This document shows, piece by piece, positions 51,111 to 58,938 of a stretch of 64,000 nt of DNA (position 1 is the first letter of the stretch; every line of letters begins with the position of its first letter). The stretch spans positions 1 to 64,000 of the forward strand of contig JBMOMX010000017.1 in assembly GCA_049323435.1 (NCBI GenBank), read 5' to 3'. Under the pieces are notes generated by a model, which searched no databases, had not been told where the DNA came from, and worked only from the letters and a program-made list of their open reading frames with translations. This stretch comes from UBA11222 sp049323435. Lineage in GTDB: Bacteria > Pseudomonadota > Alphaproteobacteria > UBA11222. The position numbers and the translations under genes are program-made.

Positions 51111-51413
51111 CTAATCTTCCGGCAGGCTGGTGTCCGGATTTTCGCGCCCGATGATACGCACGATCAATACGCCCTTGGTCTCGACGCGGTAATAAATGGA
51201 ATGCGCGCCATAAACCGAACGGCGATAGCCCGCGCGAATATGATCAACACCTTGCCAGATTTGCGGGACATCCGCGATTTGCCCGAGGCGTGCGATCAGC
51301 GCGTCATAATATTGATCCGCCGTCTTCACGCCGTAGCGATCAATGCCCCACTCATACAGGCGTTCAAGGTCTGCATCCGCCGCCTCGCTTAAATGATAGC
51401 GGCGATTAGGCAT
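51111..51413 (-). CDS. parE: ParE-type toxin
   Basis: A 100-residue RelE/ParE-superfamily toxin. The N-terminal YHLSEAADADLERLYEWGI, middle YYDALIARLGQIADVP and C-terminal HSIYYRVETKGVLIVRIIG match ParE, which poisons DNA gyrase in studied cases. It overlaps the ParD gene by 8 bp and is translated from it. No sign of decay. Confidence 0.88.
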   Translation of the reverse strand: MPNRRYHLSEAADADLERLYEWGIDRYGVKTADQYYDALIARLGQIADVPQIWQGVDHIRAGYRRSVYGAHSIYYRVETKGVLIVRIIGRENPDTSLPED

Positions 51414-51657
51414 TCAAGGATTTCCGCAGCTTCACAGCTGCGCGAATATCTTCGGGGCTACGCGCACTCAATCCGCTTTTTTCACCTTCGATAAGCGCCG
51501 CGCGGATGACCTCGATCTCGGCGCTTTCCTGTTGCGCCTTGCGGATCAGGTCGCGCAACACCTCGCTGTCATTCGTGTAAGCGCCGCTGTCGATCTGCGC
51601 TTTGATCCAATCATTCTGCGTGTCTGTAAGCGTGATGGTCTTTCGTATCGTCGTCAT
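51406..51657 (-). CDS. parD: ParD-type antitoxin
   Basis: An 83-residue ribbon-helix-helix antitoxin. RKTITLTDTQNDWIKAQIDS forms the strand and first helix, and TNDSEVLRDLIRKAQ the second helix, a close ParD match. The C-terminal half (IRAALIEGEKSGLSARSPED) should clamp ParE. It precedes parE, and a pair of direct repeats upstream (51687-51717) is a likely autoregulatory site. Confidence 0.9.
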   Translation of the reverse strand: MTTIRKTITLTDTQNDWIKAQIDSGAYTNDSEVLRDLIRKAQQESAEIEVIRAALIEGEKSGLSARSPEDIRAAVKLRKSLNA

Positions 51658-51686
51658 GGCTGTGGCCTATTCCTAAAAATCATACT

Positions 51687-51717
51687 ATTGGTGTATTATA
51701 GCGCTAATTGGTGTATT
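51687..51717. promoter_or_regulatory. Direct-repeat operator upstream of parD
   Basis: ATTGGTGTATT occurs at 51687-51697 and again at 51707-51717, exactly 20 bp apart, about two helical turns, so two RHH dimers could bind the same face of the DNA. The repeats lie 30-60 bp before the parD start. Binding is inferred. Confidence 0.5.
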
Positions 51718-51982
51718 TTTGGCAATTATTTTGCAGGAAGCCCGAAGGGCGGCCGGACTGGCTTTTGGACGATTTTGATCTACTGTGATCGATCAAAAAG
51801 CATTGTCTTGATCGCCGATGGTCGATCGGGCGTTTTACTTCCTCTTCGGGTTCAGGGTTGCGCATGCAAGGTGGTCGACGAATGCATTTGGCTGGTCAGC
51901 CTTATGGATTATGATCTCGGCTACATCGATCTGGAGCTTTGTACCCTGCAACCAATAGACAACCCCTTTGGCCAGGGGTGTC
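51718..51982. other. Gap with no supported gene
   Basis: Contains several GATC/CGATCG words (for example GTGATCGATC near 51787 and GGTCGATCGG near 51820) but no recognisable gene. An open plus-strand frame of about 180 codons crosses it and the parD promoter without a credible start or conserved sequence. Confidence 0.5.
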
Positions 51983-52065
51983 ACCCATGTCTCCTGAAGG
52001 TTCAGGTGCAAATATGGGTACTTTGTGTTACCTATGTCTCCGGGTCGGACAACCTATGTGTCCGG
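51983..52065. repeat. Three copies of an IS-end-like 14-bp motif next to a tRNA
   Basis: ACC(C/T)ATGT(C/G)TCC(T/G)G occurs at 51983-51996, 52030-52043 and 52052-52065, all in the same orientation, ending 17 bp from the 3' end of the tRNA gene. Multiple short terminal repeats of this kind are a feature of some insertion-sequence ends. No transposase is adjacent, so this is a likely relic. Confidence 0.6.
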
Positions 52066-52082
52066 TATAGACCCTCATAGGG

Positions 52083-52158
52083 TGGTGGGCCTGGCAGGAT
52101 TCGAACCTGCGACAACACCGTTATGAGCGGTGGGTTCTAACCGCTGAACTACAGGCCC
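52083..52158 (-). tRNA. tRNA with CAU anticodon, probably tRNA-Ile2 (lysidine type)
   Basis: A 76-nt tRNA on the minus strand with CCA encoded. The acceptor stem GGGCCTG pairs with CAGGCCC, the D arm is GTTC...GAAC, the anticodon stem CACCG/CGGTG encloses the loop CTCATAA (anticodon CAT), and the T arm is GCAGGTTCGAATCCTGC. The CTCATAA loop and GC-rich acceptor fit tRNA-Ile(CAU), in which TilS changes C34 to lysidine, better than elongator or initiator Met. IS-end-like repeats lie directly downstream of its 3' end. Confidence 0.92.
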
Positions 52159-52314
52159 GGACTGGCTATAGCAGGAAAGTTTGCCCAACTAAAGATGTTG
52201 CAGCAGATGCGTTGCAGGATGGGGTGCGATGGCGTAAAACCACCCCTCAATCCGGCCAGACCGCCTTAATGGCGGCGCATGGCTCAATTTATCCCGCTGT
52301 TTCTGGAGCGTTTT

Positions 52315-54003
52315 ATGGCCGCCTACCAATATGTCTATGTGATGCAGGGGCTGAGCAAAGCCTATCCGGGCGGACGCCAGGTGCTGAACGATATCAGGCT
52401 GTCTTTTTTGCCCGGCGCGAAAATTGGCGTTCTGGGCATTAACGGGTCCGGCAAATCGACCTTGCTGCGCATCATGGCCGGGGTCGATAAAGAATATCAG
52501 GGCGAGGCCTGGGCGGCCGAAGGGGTCAAGATCGGATATCTGGCACAGGAACCGGATCTGAACCCGGATAAAGATGTCTGGGGCAATGTCATGGAGGGCG
52601 TGGCCGAAACCAGGGCCCTGCTGGAGGAGTTTGAAACCGTATCGGCGGGATTTGCAGAACCGCTGGACGATGACGCAATGAATGCATTGATCGAACGCCA
52701 GTCGGTTTTGCAGGAACGTATCGAGGCGCTGAACGCCTGGGATCTGGATTCGCGGGTGGAACAGGCGATGGATGTGCTGCGTTGCCCGCCCGGCGACGCC
52801 AGAATTGAAACACTTTCCGGCGGAGAAAAGCGGCGCGTGGCGTTATGCAAATTATTGCTGTCAGAACCGGACATGCTGCTGCTGGATGAACCGACCAATC
52901 ATCTGGACGCGGAAACCGTTGCCTGGCTGGAAAATTTTCTGAAAGAATATAAAGGCACGGTCTGCCTGATTACCCATGACCGGTATTTTCTCGACAATGT
53001 CACCGGCTGGATTTTGGAACTGGATCGCGGGCGCGGCATTCCCTATGAAGGCAATTATTCTTCGTGGCTGGTGCAAAAACGCAAGCGCATGCAGCAGGAG
53101 GAACGCGAAGCCGGGGGTATTCAGGACACGCTGGATCGTGAACTGGAATGGATACGCCAGTCGCCAAAGGCGCGGCAGGCTAAAAACAAGGCGCGTGTTG
53201 CGGCCTATGGTGAATTGCTGGCGCGATCTGAGGCGCGTGAAAAAGCGTCAGGTAAAGCGCAGATCGTCATTCCGCCCGGGCCGCGTTTGGGCGATGTGGT
53301 GATCGAGGCGGAACATGTCACCAAGGCGTTCGGTGATCGATTGCTGATTGACGATCTGTCGTTCCGCCTGCCGCCTGGCGGCATTGTCGGCATTATCGGG
53401 CCCAATGGCGTGGGTAAAACCACATTGTTCCGTATGCTGACCGGACAGGAAAAGCCCGATTCAGGCAGCTTCAAGATGGGAGCGACGGTGCAGCTTGGCT
53501 ATGTGGATCAAAGCCGTGACACGCTGAACCCGGACAAGAACATCTGGGAGGAAATTTCCGGCGGCACCGATGTGATTACGCTTGGCAAGATGGAAGTAAA
53601 CAGCCGCGCCTATGTCGGGGCGTTCAATTTCAAGGGTACGGATCAGCAAAAGAAAGTCGGCATCTTGTCCGGCGGCGAGCGCAACCGGGTGCATCTGGCG
53701 AAGATATTGAAATCGGGCGCCAATCTGCTGCTGCTCGATGAACCGACCAACGATCTGGATGTGGATACGCTGCGCGCGCTTGAAGATGCGCTGGTCGATT
53801 TTGCCGGTTGCGCGATGATCATCAGCCATGACCGCTGGTTCCTCGACCGCATCGCCACACATATGCTGGCCTTCGAAGGCGATAGCCATGTGGAATGGTT
53901 TGAGGGCAATTTTGAGGAATATGAGGCTGACAAAAAGCGCCGGCTGGGAGCCGCAGCCGCACAGCCGCACAGGGTGAAATTCAAGAAACTCGTCCGCAAA
54001 TAG
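52315..54003 (+). CDS. ettA: Energy-dependent translational throttle protein EttA (ABC-F)
   Basis: An ABC-F ATPase of 562 residues that binds the ribosomal E site and gates entry into elongation according to ATP/ADP. The first ATP site is GINGSGKSTLL, the second GPNGVGKTTLF. The signature motifs are LSGGEKRRVALCKLL and LSGGERNRVHLAKIL, and LLLDEPTNDLDVDTLRALED is the second Walker B. The tRNA-contacting arm lies in about residues 90-140. The start at 52315 gives MAAYQYVYVMQGLSKAYPG, the EttA N-terminus, with GGAG upstream; an earlier ATG adds 12 foreign residues. Confidence 0.94.
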   Translation: MAAYQYVYVMQGLSKAYPGGRQVLNDIRLSFLPGAKIGVLGINGSGKSTLLRIMAGVDKEYQGEAWAAEGVKIGYLAQEPDLNPDKDVWGNVMEGVAETRALLEEFETVSAGFAEPLDDDAMNALIERQSVLQERIEALNAWDLDSRVEQAMDVLRCPPGDARIETLSGGEKRRVALCKLLLSEPDMLLLDEPTNHLDAETVAWLENFLKEYKGTVCLITHDRYFLDNVTGWILELDRGRGIPYEGNYSSWLVQKRKRMQQEEREAGGIQDTLDRELEWIRQSPKARQAKNKARVAAYGELLARSEAREKASGKAQIVIPPGPRLGDVVIEAEHVTKAFGDRLLIDDLSFRLPPGGIVGIIGPNGVGKTTLFRMLTGQEKPDSGSFKMGATVQLGYVDQSRDTLNPDKNIWEEISGGTDVITLGKMEVNSRAYVGAFNFKGTDQQKKVGILSGGERNRVHLAKILKSGANLLLLDEPTNDLDVDTLRALEDALVDFAGCAMIISHDRWFLDRIATHMLAFEGDSHVEWFEGNFEEYEADKKRRLGAAAAQPHRVKFKKLVRK

Positions 54004-54020
54004 GCGCATTGCGGGCTGTT

Positions 54021-54665
54021 CTAATGGGTGACTGACACCTGCTTTCCCTGCGTGATCGGCCCGGCGGCCGAGCGCAGCCGCGCCAGAAGCGCATTGATGT
54101 CACCATTATTCTGCTGAATGATCGCTGCGAATTCCGAGCGCTGGGTGAGGGCCATGCTGATGCCCTCGATCGTCATGTCGAGTATCCGCAATACCCCGCC
54201 TGTCTCACGCAGGCGCCAGTCAACTTGCACCGGTTTGGGGTTTTTAGGATTTGTAATCAGTGTAGAGACAATAAATTCGGATTTTTCCATCGCGGTGATG
54301 TTTTTAATGCTGATCTGCGACTCGGTATAATCTTTCAGGCGGCCCGCATAGGCTGCAATAACATAGTCACTGAACAGTTTTTGATATTCGGCCTGCTGGG
54401 CTGCATTCGCGCGCTTCCAGTTTGCCGCGAGCACAAAGCGCCCGATGCGGGGCATATCCACATGCTGGTTCAGCAGCACACGGAATTTGGAAAAACGCTC
54501 TTTTTCACTCAGCGCGGGATCACGCAGGGTTTCAAAGGCATTATGGGTCAGGTTTGTCACAAAAGCGCCAGGATCGGATGCCGCAAGGGCCGGTGCGCGC
54601 AGCGGCGCCGCCGTCAGCACGATCAGGACAAGCCATAGCGGCCAGCTTTTTAAACTCATGAACAT
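54021..54665 (-). CDS. mlaC: MlaC-like periplasmic phospholipid-binding protein
   Basis: A 214-residue MlaC/Ttg2D-family protein that carries phospholipid between outer and inner membrane in the Mla system. The signal peptide is about 1-29 (WPLWLVLIVLTAAPLRAPALA). Family features include GRFVLAANWKRANAAQQAEY, FSDYVIAAYAGRLKDY and VDWRLRETGGVLRILDMTIE. It lies 31 bp downstream of mlaA on the same strand. The MlaFEDB ABC components are not in the window. Confidence 0.92.
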   Translation of the reverse strand: MFMSLKSWPLWLVLIVLTAAPLRAPALAASDPGAFVTNLTHNAFETLRDPALSEKERFSKFRVLLNQHVDMPRIGRFVLAANWKRANAAQQAEYQKLFSDYVIAAYAGRLKDYTESQISIKNITAMEKSEFIVSTLITNPKNPKPVQVDWRLRETGGVLRILDMTIEGISMALTQRSEFAAIIQQNNGDINALLARLRSAAGPITQGKQVSVTH

Positions 54666-54696
54666 TTATTCCAACCTATCGCGAAGCGGCGCATTG

Positions 54697-55476
54697 TCAG
54701 TCATCAAAATCAGGCAAATTCCCCAAATCCTGCTGTCCGTCGCGGATCATATCATTTCTGCGCTGGGTATAGAGGCTGCGAATGGCGGCATAATAATCAA
54801 CCGATGTTCTTTCCAGCTCATCAAATTCGTCAATGACCTGATGACGCGCATCAACCGCATCAACCCCATAAAGCGCCAGGTTGGCTGTGCGATGCTCCCA
54901 CAGCAGATAGGTCATGGGGTCGGTAAAAATATCTGCGACAAAGCCAACGCTGTCACGCGGCGGCAGCGGCCCCAAAATGGGCAGCATCAGATACGGACCC
55001 GAAGAAAAGCCCCAATGGCCAAGCGTCTGGCCGAAATCCTCGTCATGACGTTCAAACCCCATCTCCTTGGCCGGGTCAAAGAAACCAAAAAATCCTATGA
55101 CCGTATTAATGGTGAAACGGGCCACCGTGGTGCCGGCCCGGCCTGGTTTGGCCTGAAGGACATCGTTTACAAAAATTACCGGGCTTTCCAGATTATCCAG
55201 AAAATTGGTAGCAGACCGGCGGGCAGGAGAGGGTACCACGGCCCGATAGGCGACAGCGGTGGGCCGGAGAATGACTTTATCAAAGGCAAGATTAAACGAA
55301 AAAATCGCCCGGTTCAGGGGTTCAAACGGGTCATTGACTTCGGATTGCGCAGCCGCAGAATCACCCGCCGCCTGCGCCAATACTGGCCCCGACAGGACGG
55401 TGCACAAAATGGCGGCGGCCGGCCAATGGACCATTCTGGCGAGGGAGCACCGCAGTATATCAGTTAAAGCGTTCAC
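54697..55476 (-). CDS. mlaA: MlaA/VacJ-family outer-membrane lipid-asymmetry protein
   Basis: A 259-residue MlaA protein that removes misplaced phospholipids from the outer leaflet. The canonical blocks NDPFEPLNRAIFSFN, FGQTLGHWGFSSGPYLMLP and PRDSVG are present, followed by the C-terminal helices. The N-terminus has a signal peptide ending around VLAQA, but I see no lipobox Cys, unlike E. coli MlaA, which is a lipoprotein. In an operon with mlaC. Confidence 0.92.
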   Translation of the reverse strand: MNALTDILRCSLARMVHWPAAAILCTVLSGPVLAQAAGDSAAAQSEVNDPFEPLNRAIFSFNLAFDKVILRPTAVAYRAVVPSPARRSATNFLDNLESPVIFVNDVLQAKPGRAGTTVARFTINTVIGFFGFFDPAKEMGFERHDEDFGQTLGHWGFSSGPYLMLPILGPLPPRDSVGFVADIFTDPMTYLLWEHRTANLALYGVDAVDARHQVIDEFDELERTSVDYYAAIRSLYTQRRNDMIRDGQQDLGNLPDFDD

Positions 55477-55875
55477 TTAAGAAATTCCCCGTAATTTTTC
55501 AGGTCGCGGCCAAAGGCTTTCCACCCATATTATTAGACACCGAACCCCATCTCCCAGAGGGATGAAAATACCTCAAAATGGTTTAGCGAGTCCTTATCGC
55601 CTGACCGGAGCAGGATTGCTTGTCCGGAGCACGTGACCAAAAGGCTTGCCTGGCCGGAACATGTAAGCAAAAGGCCGGTCATCACAATTTAACATGCGGC
55701 AGCTGATAATGGACCAGCCCTTCTGACCGGTAGAATCATCCCTGTCTCTATATCATTTTAACGGGCTGACAATAAAGCGGTGATCCTCCTTGAAGCGCCG
55801 GAATTTAACATATCGGTAACGGTGTCAGTCTAACAGAAATCCGGGTAGAATCCATTACGAAATCACTTGATTTAT
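55477..55875. other. Gap with 30-bp imperfect repeats
   Basis: No gene. At about 55613-55674 two imperfect repeats with a 30-bp period share a CCGGA(G/A)CA(C/T)GT(G/A)A(C/G)CAAAAGG core (CCGGA at 55624 and 55654); a partial third begins at 55605. They look like another IS-end-like or regulatory array. The rest of the 400 bp is featureless to the eye. Confidence 0.55.
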
Positions 55876-55895
55876 ATATAAATATATCTTTATAT
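55876..55895. promoter_or_regulatory. 20-bp palindrome, probable operator of the ArsR-type regulator
   Basis: ATATAAATATATCTTTATAT is a palindrome with only one mismatched pair. It lies 25 bp before the regulator's start codon, where it would block transcription of the regulator-metF-metH operon. SAH/SAM-responsive ArsR regulators of methionine genes bind AT-rich palindromes of this length. Assignment is by position and symmetry. Confidence 0.6.
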
Positions 55896-55919
55896 TTAAT
55901 CGAAAGGGAGTTTAACGCA

Positions 55920-56909
55920 TTGGATTTGCTATTGGCTGCATTACGGGCTTGTGGAGAGCCGACGCGCCTGCGCATTTTGGCTTTGCTGGTGCAGGGCGAA
56001 TTAAGCGTGTCGGAGCTTATGCGCATACTGGGTCAAAGTCAGCCCCGGGTAAGCCGCCATCTGAAATTACTGTGCGATGCCGGTCTGGTCATGCGGCTGC
56101 CCGAAGGCACGTCGGTTTTTTACCGGCTGGTTGAGGATGGTGTTTGCGGAAGCCTGGCTTGCGCCATAACAAAATTACTGCCCAAAGCGGATGCGACCCT
56201 TCAATTGGATAATTCGCGGCTGATTGAGGCCCGCCAGGAGCGCGCCCGGATGGCGGCTGAATATTTTTCCAGGAATGCCGCCGAATGGGACAAAATTCGT
56301 GCGCTGCATATTTCCGAAGCGGCGCTAGAGGCGGCGGTGATGGAAATGCTCGGCCCGCATGCCGTGTCGCATGCGCTTGATCTGGGCACGGGAACCGGGC
56401 GCATGCTGATGTTGTTGCGTGGCATAGCACAGAAAGCAACGGGCATTGATTTCAACCGGGAAATGCTGGCTATTGCGCGCGGCAATCTGGAAGCCGCTAA
56501 CCTGAATAATTTTCATGTTCGCCAGGCCGATGTTCAGAATATTCCGCTGCCGGATAATTCCGCCGATCTGGTGACGGTGCATCAGGTTTTGCATTATCTG
56601 GATAATCCTGCCGCAGCAATACGCGAAGCCGCGCGAGTTCTGACGCCGGATGGGCGTTTGCTGATAGTTGATTTTGCGCCGCACGCGATTGAGCAATTGC
56701 GTGATCTGCATGCCCATCGGCGTCTTGGATTTTCGGAAAAAGAAGTATCGGCCTGGTGCGCTTCCGCGGGCCTGTCCATTGCGCAGGTGCGGCATCTGCC
56801 GCCCGAATCATCGCAGGGGCTCACCGTTTCCATCTGGCTGGCCCGCAATTCAGGCCGGCCGGCGCATGCACGCAAACTCATTGCCGCCATCGGAGAAAAT
56901 TCACTATGA
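55920..56909 (+). CDS. ArsR-family regulator fused to a SAM-methyltransferase domain (SahR-like)
   Basis: A 329-residue two-domain protein. The N-terminal winged helix (about 1-95) has EPTRLRILALLVQGELSVSE and SQPRVSRHLKLLCDAGLV. The C-terminal class I methyltransferase fold (about 110-300) has ALDLGTGTGRMLMLLRG and a PDGRLLIVDF strand. It overlaps metF (ATGA), and similar fusions control methionine/SAM-cycle genes in Proteobacteria, probably sensing SAM or SAH through the methyltransferase domain. It starts with TTG, with AAAGGGAG about 10 bases upstream. First gene of the operon, behind a palindromic operator. Confidence 0.87.
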   Translation: MDLLLAALRACGEPTRLRILALLVQGELSVSELMRILGQSQPRVSRHLKLLCDAGLVMRLPEGTSVFYRLVEDGVCGSLACAITKLLPKADATLQLDNSRLIEARQERARMAAEYFSRNAAEWDKIRALHISEAALEAAVMEMLGPHAVSHALDLGTGTGRMLMLLRGIAQKATGIDFNREMLAIARGNLEAANLNNFHVRQADVQNIPLPDNSADLVTVHQVLHYLDNPAAAIREAARVLTPDGRLLIVDFAPHAIEQLRDLHAHRRLGFSEKEVSAWCASAGLSIAQVRHLPPESSQGLTVSIWLARNSGRPAHARKLIAAIGENSL

Positions 56910-57841
56910 CGCAACAACAGGAAAAACCCGTTGCGGGGCTGGTTTTGGATGGTGACACCATCGCCCAAAGATCACCTATCCGGGTATCGTTTGAATTTTT
57001 TCCGCCCAAGACCCCGGAAATGGAAGAAACGCTATGGCGTTCCATCACCCGGCTTGAACCGTTTGCGCCGCAATTTGTTTCCGTAACTTATGGGGCAGGC
57101 GGCAGCACGCGCCAGCGCACGCATGACACGGTGAAACGCATTCTTGAGCAGACAAGCCTGACACCGGCGGCGCATCTGACCTGTGTTGGCGCGACCCGCG
57201 AAGAAGTGGATGAGGTCGTGCGCGATTACTGGAATGCCGGTATCCGCCATATTGTCGCGCTGCGCGGCGATCCGGCGGAGGGACAGAGCAAATATGTTCC
57301 CCATCCCGGCGGTTATGCCTATGCGTCAGATCTGGTGGCGGGCATTCGCAGGATCGGCGATTTTGACATCAGCGTCGCCGCCTATCCGGAAGGTCATGTG
57401 GATTCCCTCAATCCCGAAGCTGATATGGATAATCTGAAACGCAAAATTGATGCGGGCGCGACAAGGGCCATTACGCAATTTTTCTTCGATACGGAGTGTT
57501 TTTTACGGTTTCGTGATCGCGCCGCTGCGGCGGGCGTTACACTGCCGCTTATCCCCGGCATCATGCCGGTGACCAACTTCAATGGCGCCAGCCGGATGGC
57601 GGCGATGAACGGCGCCAGTGTGCCGGACTGGTTCGCAAAACTGTTTGAAGGGCTGGAAAACGAGGCTGAAACGCGCAAGCTGGTGGCCATTGTTGCGGCG
57701 GCGGAACAATGTGTAAAACTGCGCGCCAACGGGGTACAGGATTTTCATTTTTATACATTAAACCGAGCCGATCTGACCTATGCGCTGTGCCATATACTTG
57801 GCTTGCGCGCAGTGACGCTGGAAGGAGGCCAATCAGCATGA
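56906..57841 (+). CDS. metF: 5,10-methylenetetrahydrofolate reductase
   Basis: A flavoenzyme of 311 residues that makes 5-methyltetrahydrofolate for methionine synthase. It has RVSFEFFPPKTPEMEE at the start, FVSVTYGAGGSTRQRT, AHLTCVGATREEVDE, HIVALRGDP and AITQFFFDTECFLRFRD. All family landmarks are in place. It starts at 56906 overlapping the regulator's stop, and its own stop overlaps the metH start (ATGA), so regulator, metF and metH are translationally coupled. Confidence 0.96.
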   Translation: MTQQQEKPVAGLVLDGDTIAQRSPIRVSFEFFPPKTPEMEETLWRSITRLEPFAPQFVSVTYGAGGSTRQRTHDTVKRILEQTSLTPAAHLTCVGATREEVDEVVRDYWNAGIRHIVALRGDPAEGQSKYVPHPGGYAYASDLVAGIRRIGDFDISVAAYPEGHVDSLNPEADMDNLKRKIDAGATRAITQFFFDTECFLRFRDRAAAAGVTLPLIPGIMPVTNFNGASRMAAMNGASVPDWFAKLFEGLENEAETRKLVAIVAAAEQCVKLRANGVQDFHFYTLNRADLTYALCHILGLRAVTLEGGQSA

Positions 57842-58938
57842 CCGCAACCGAAAATCCCCGCATCGCCAATCTGAAAAAATCATTGACTGAACGGATATTG
57901 GTTATTGATGGCGGCATGGGCACGATGATCCAGACCCATTCGCTGACCGAAGCGGACTTTCGCGGGGCGCGCTTTGCCGGGCATAATCATGATCTGCGCG
58001 GCAACGGGGATTTGCTGACGCTGACCCAGCCGCAGATTATTGGCGGCATTCACAGCCAGTATCTGGAGGCGGGCGCGGACATTCTGCTTACCAATACATT
58101 CAGCGGGACGGTAATTGCGCAGTCGGACTATGCGCTGACGGATATTGTCAGTGAACTGAATTATGAAAGCGCGCGGCTGGCGCGCAAGGTGGCGGATGAA
58201 TTCACCCAGCGCACGCCGGATAAAATGCGCTGGGTGGCGGGCGCGCTGGGGCCCACCAACCGCACCGCGAGCATTTCGCCCGATGTCAATGATCCGGGCT
58301 TTCGCAATATCAGCTTTGACGAATTGCGCGCCGCCTATGGGCAAGCAACGGCGGCGCTGATGGATGGCGGCGCGGATTTCATTCTGATTGAAACCGTGTT
58401 CGACACGCTCAACTGCAAGGCGGCGATATTTGCCGTTCTGGAAACATTTGATGCAAAAGGCGTGCGTTTGCCGATCATGATTTCCGGAACGATTACCGAT
58501 CTATCCGGCCGCACCCTGACCGGGCAGACGCCGGAGGCGTTCTGGTATTCGGTGCGCCATGCCGAACCCTTTGCTGTTGGCCTGAACTGCGCGCTGGGGG
58601 CGGAACAGATGCGGCCGCATATTGCCGAGCTGGCGCGCGTGGCGGAAACGGCGGTCAGCGCCTATCCCAATGCCGGCCTGCCCAATGGTTTTGGCGGCTA
58701 TGACGAAGCGCCGCAAACCACGGCGGCGCATGTCGGCGAATGGGCGCGCTCCGGCCTGATCAATCTGGCTGGCGGCTGTTGCGGCACCACGCCCGCCCAT
58801 ATCAAGGCAATTGCCGAAGCGGTGGCCGGTGTGCCGCCGCGAAAAATTCCGGCGCGGCCAAAGACCATGCGTTTGTCCGGGCTGGAGCCGTTCATTTTTC
58901 CCGTCAGCGCAGAAACAGAGGCTGAGTTCGCCGCATGA
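57838..58938 (+). CDS. metH1: Methionine synthase, homocysteine-binding half (split MetH)
   Basis: A 366-residue protein equal to the N-terminal homocysteine S-methyltransferase module of MetH. It shows VIDGGMGTMIQ, LLTNTFSGT and WVAGALGPTNRTAS, with the zinc-binding Cys in GLNCALGAEQ and GGCCGTTPAHI. The gene ends here with a stop overlapping the next start by 4 bp, so this is a genuine two-gene arrangement, common in alphaproteobacteria, rather than a frameshift. It must associate with the 886-residue partner to act. Confidence 0.94.
   Translation: MTATENPRIANLKKSLTERILVIDGGMGTMIQTHSLTEADFRGARFAGHNHDLRGNGDLLTLTQPQIIGGIHSQYLEAGADILLTNTFSGTVIAQSDYALTDIVSELNYESARLARKVADEFTQRTPDKMRWVAGALGPTNRTASISPDVNDPGFRNISFDELRAAYGQATAALMDGGADFILIETVFDTLNCKAAIFAVLETFDAKGVRLPIMISGTITDLSGRTLTGQTPEAFWYSVRHAEPFAVGLNCALGAEQMRPHIAELARVAETAVSAYPNAGLPNGFGGYDEAPQTTAAHVGEWARSGLINLAGGCCGTTPAHIKAIAEAVAGVPPRKIPARPKTMRLSGLEPFIFPVSAETEAEFAA

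Noticed and set aside
51532..52080. Open frame of 182 codons across the parD promoter
   Set aside because: It overlaps parD, the operator repeats and the IS-like array, and has no conserved sequence.
55700..55919. Cobalamin or SAM riboswitch ahead of the methionine operon
   Set aside because: I could not find a B12-box-like or SAM-riboswitch core. The palindromic operator explains regulation more simply.
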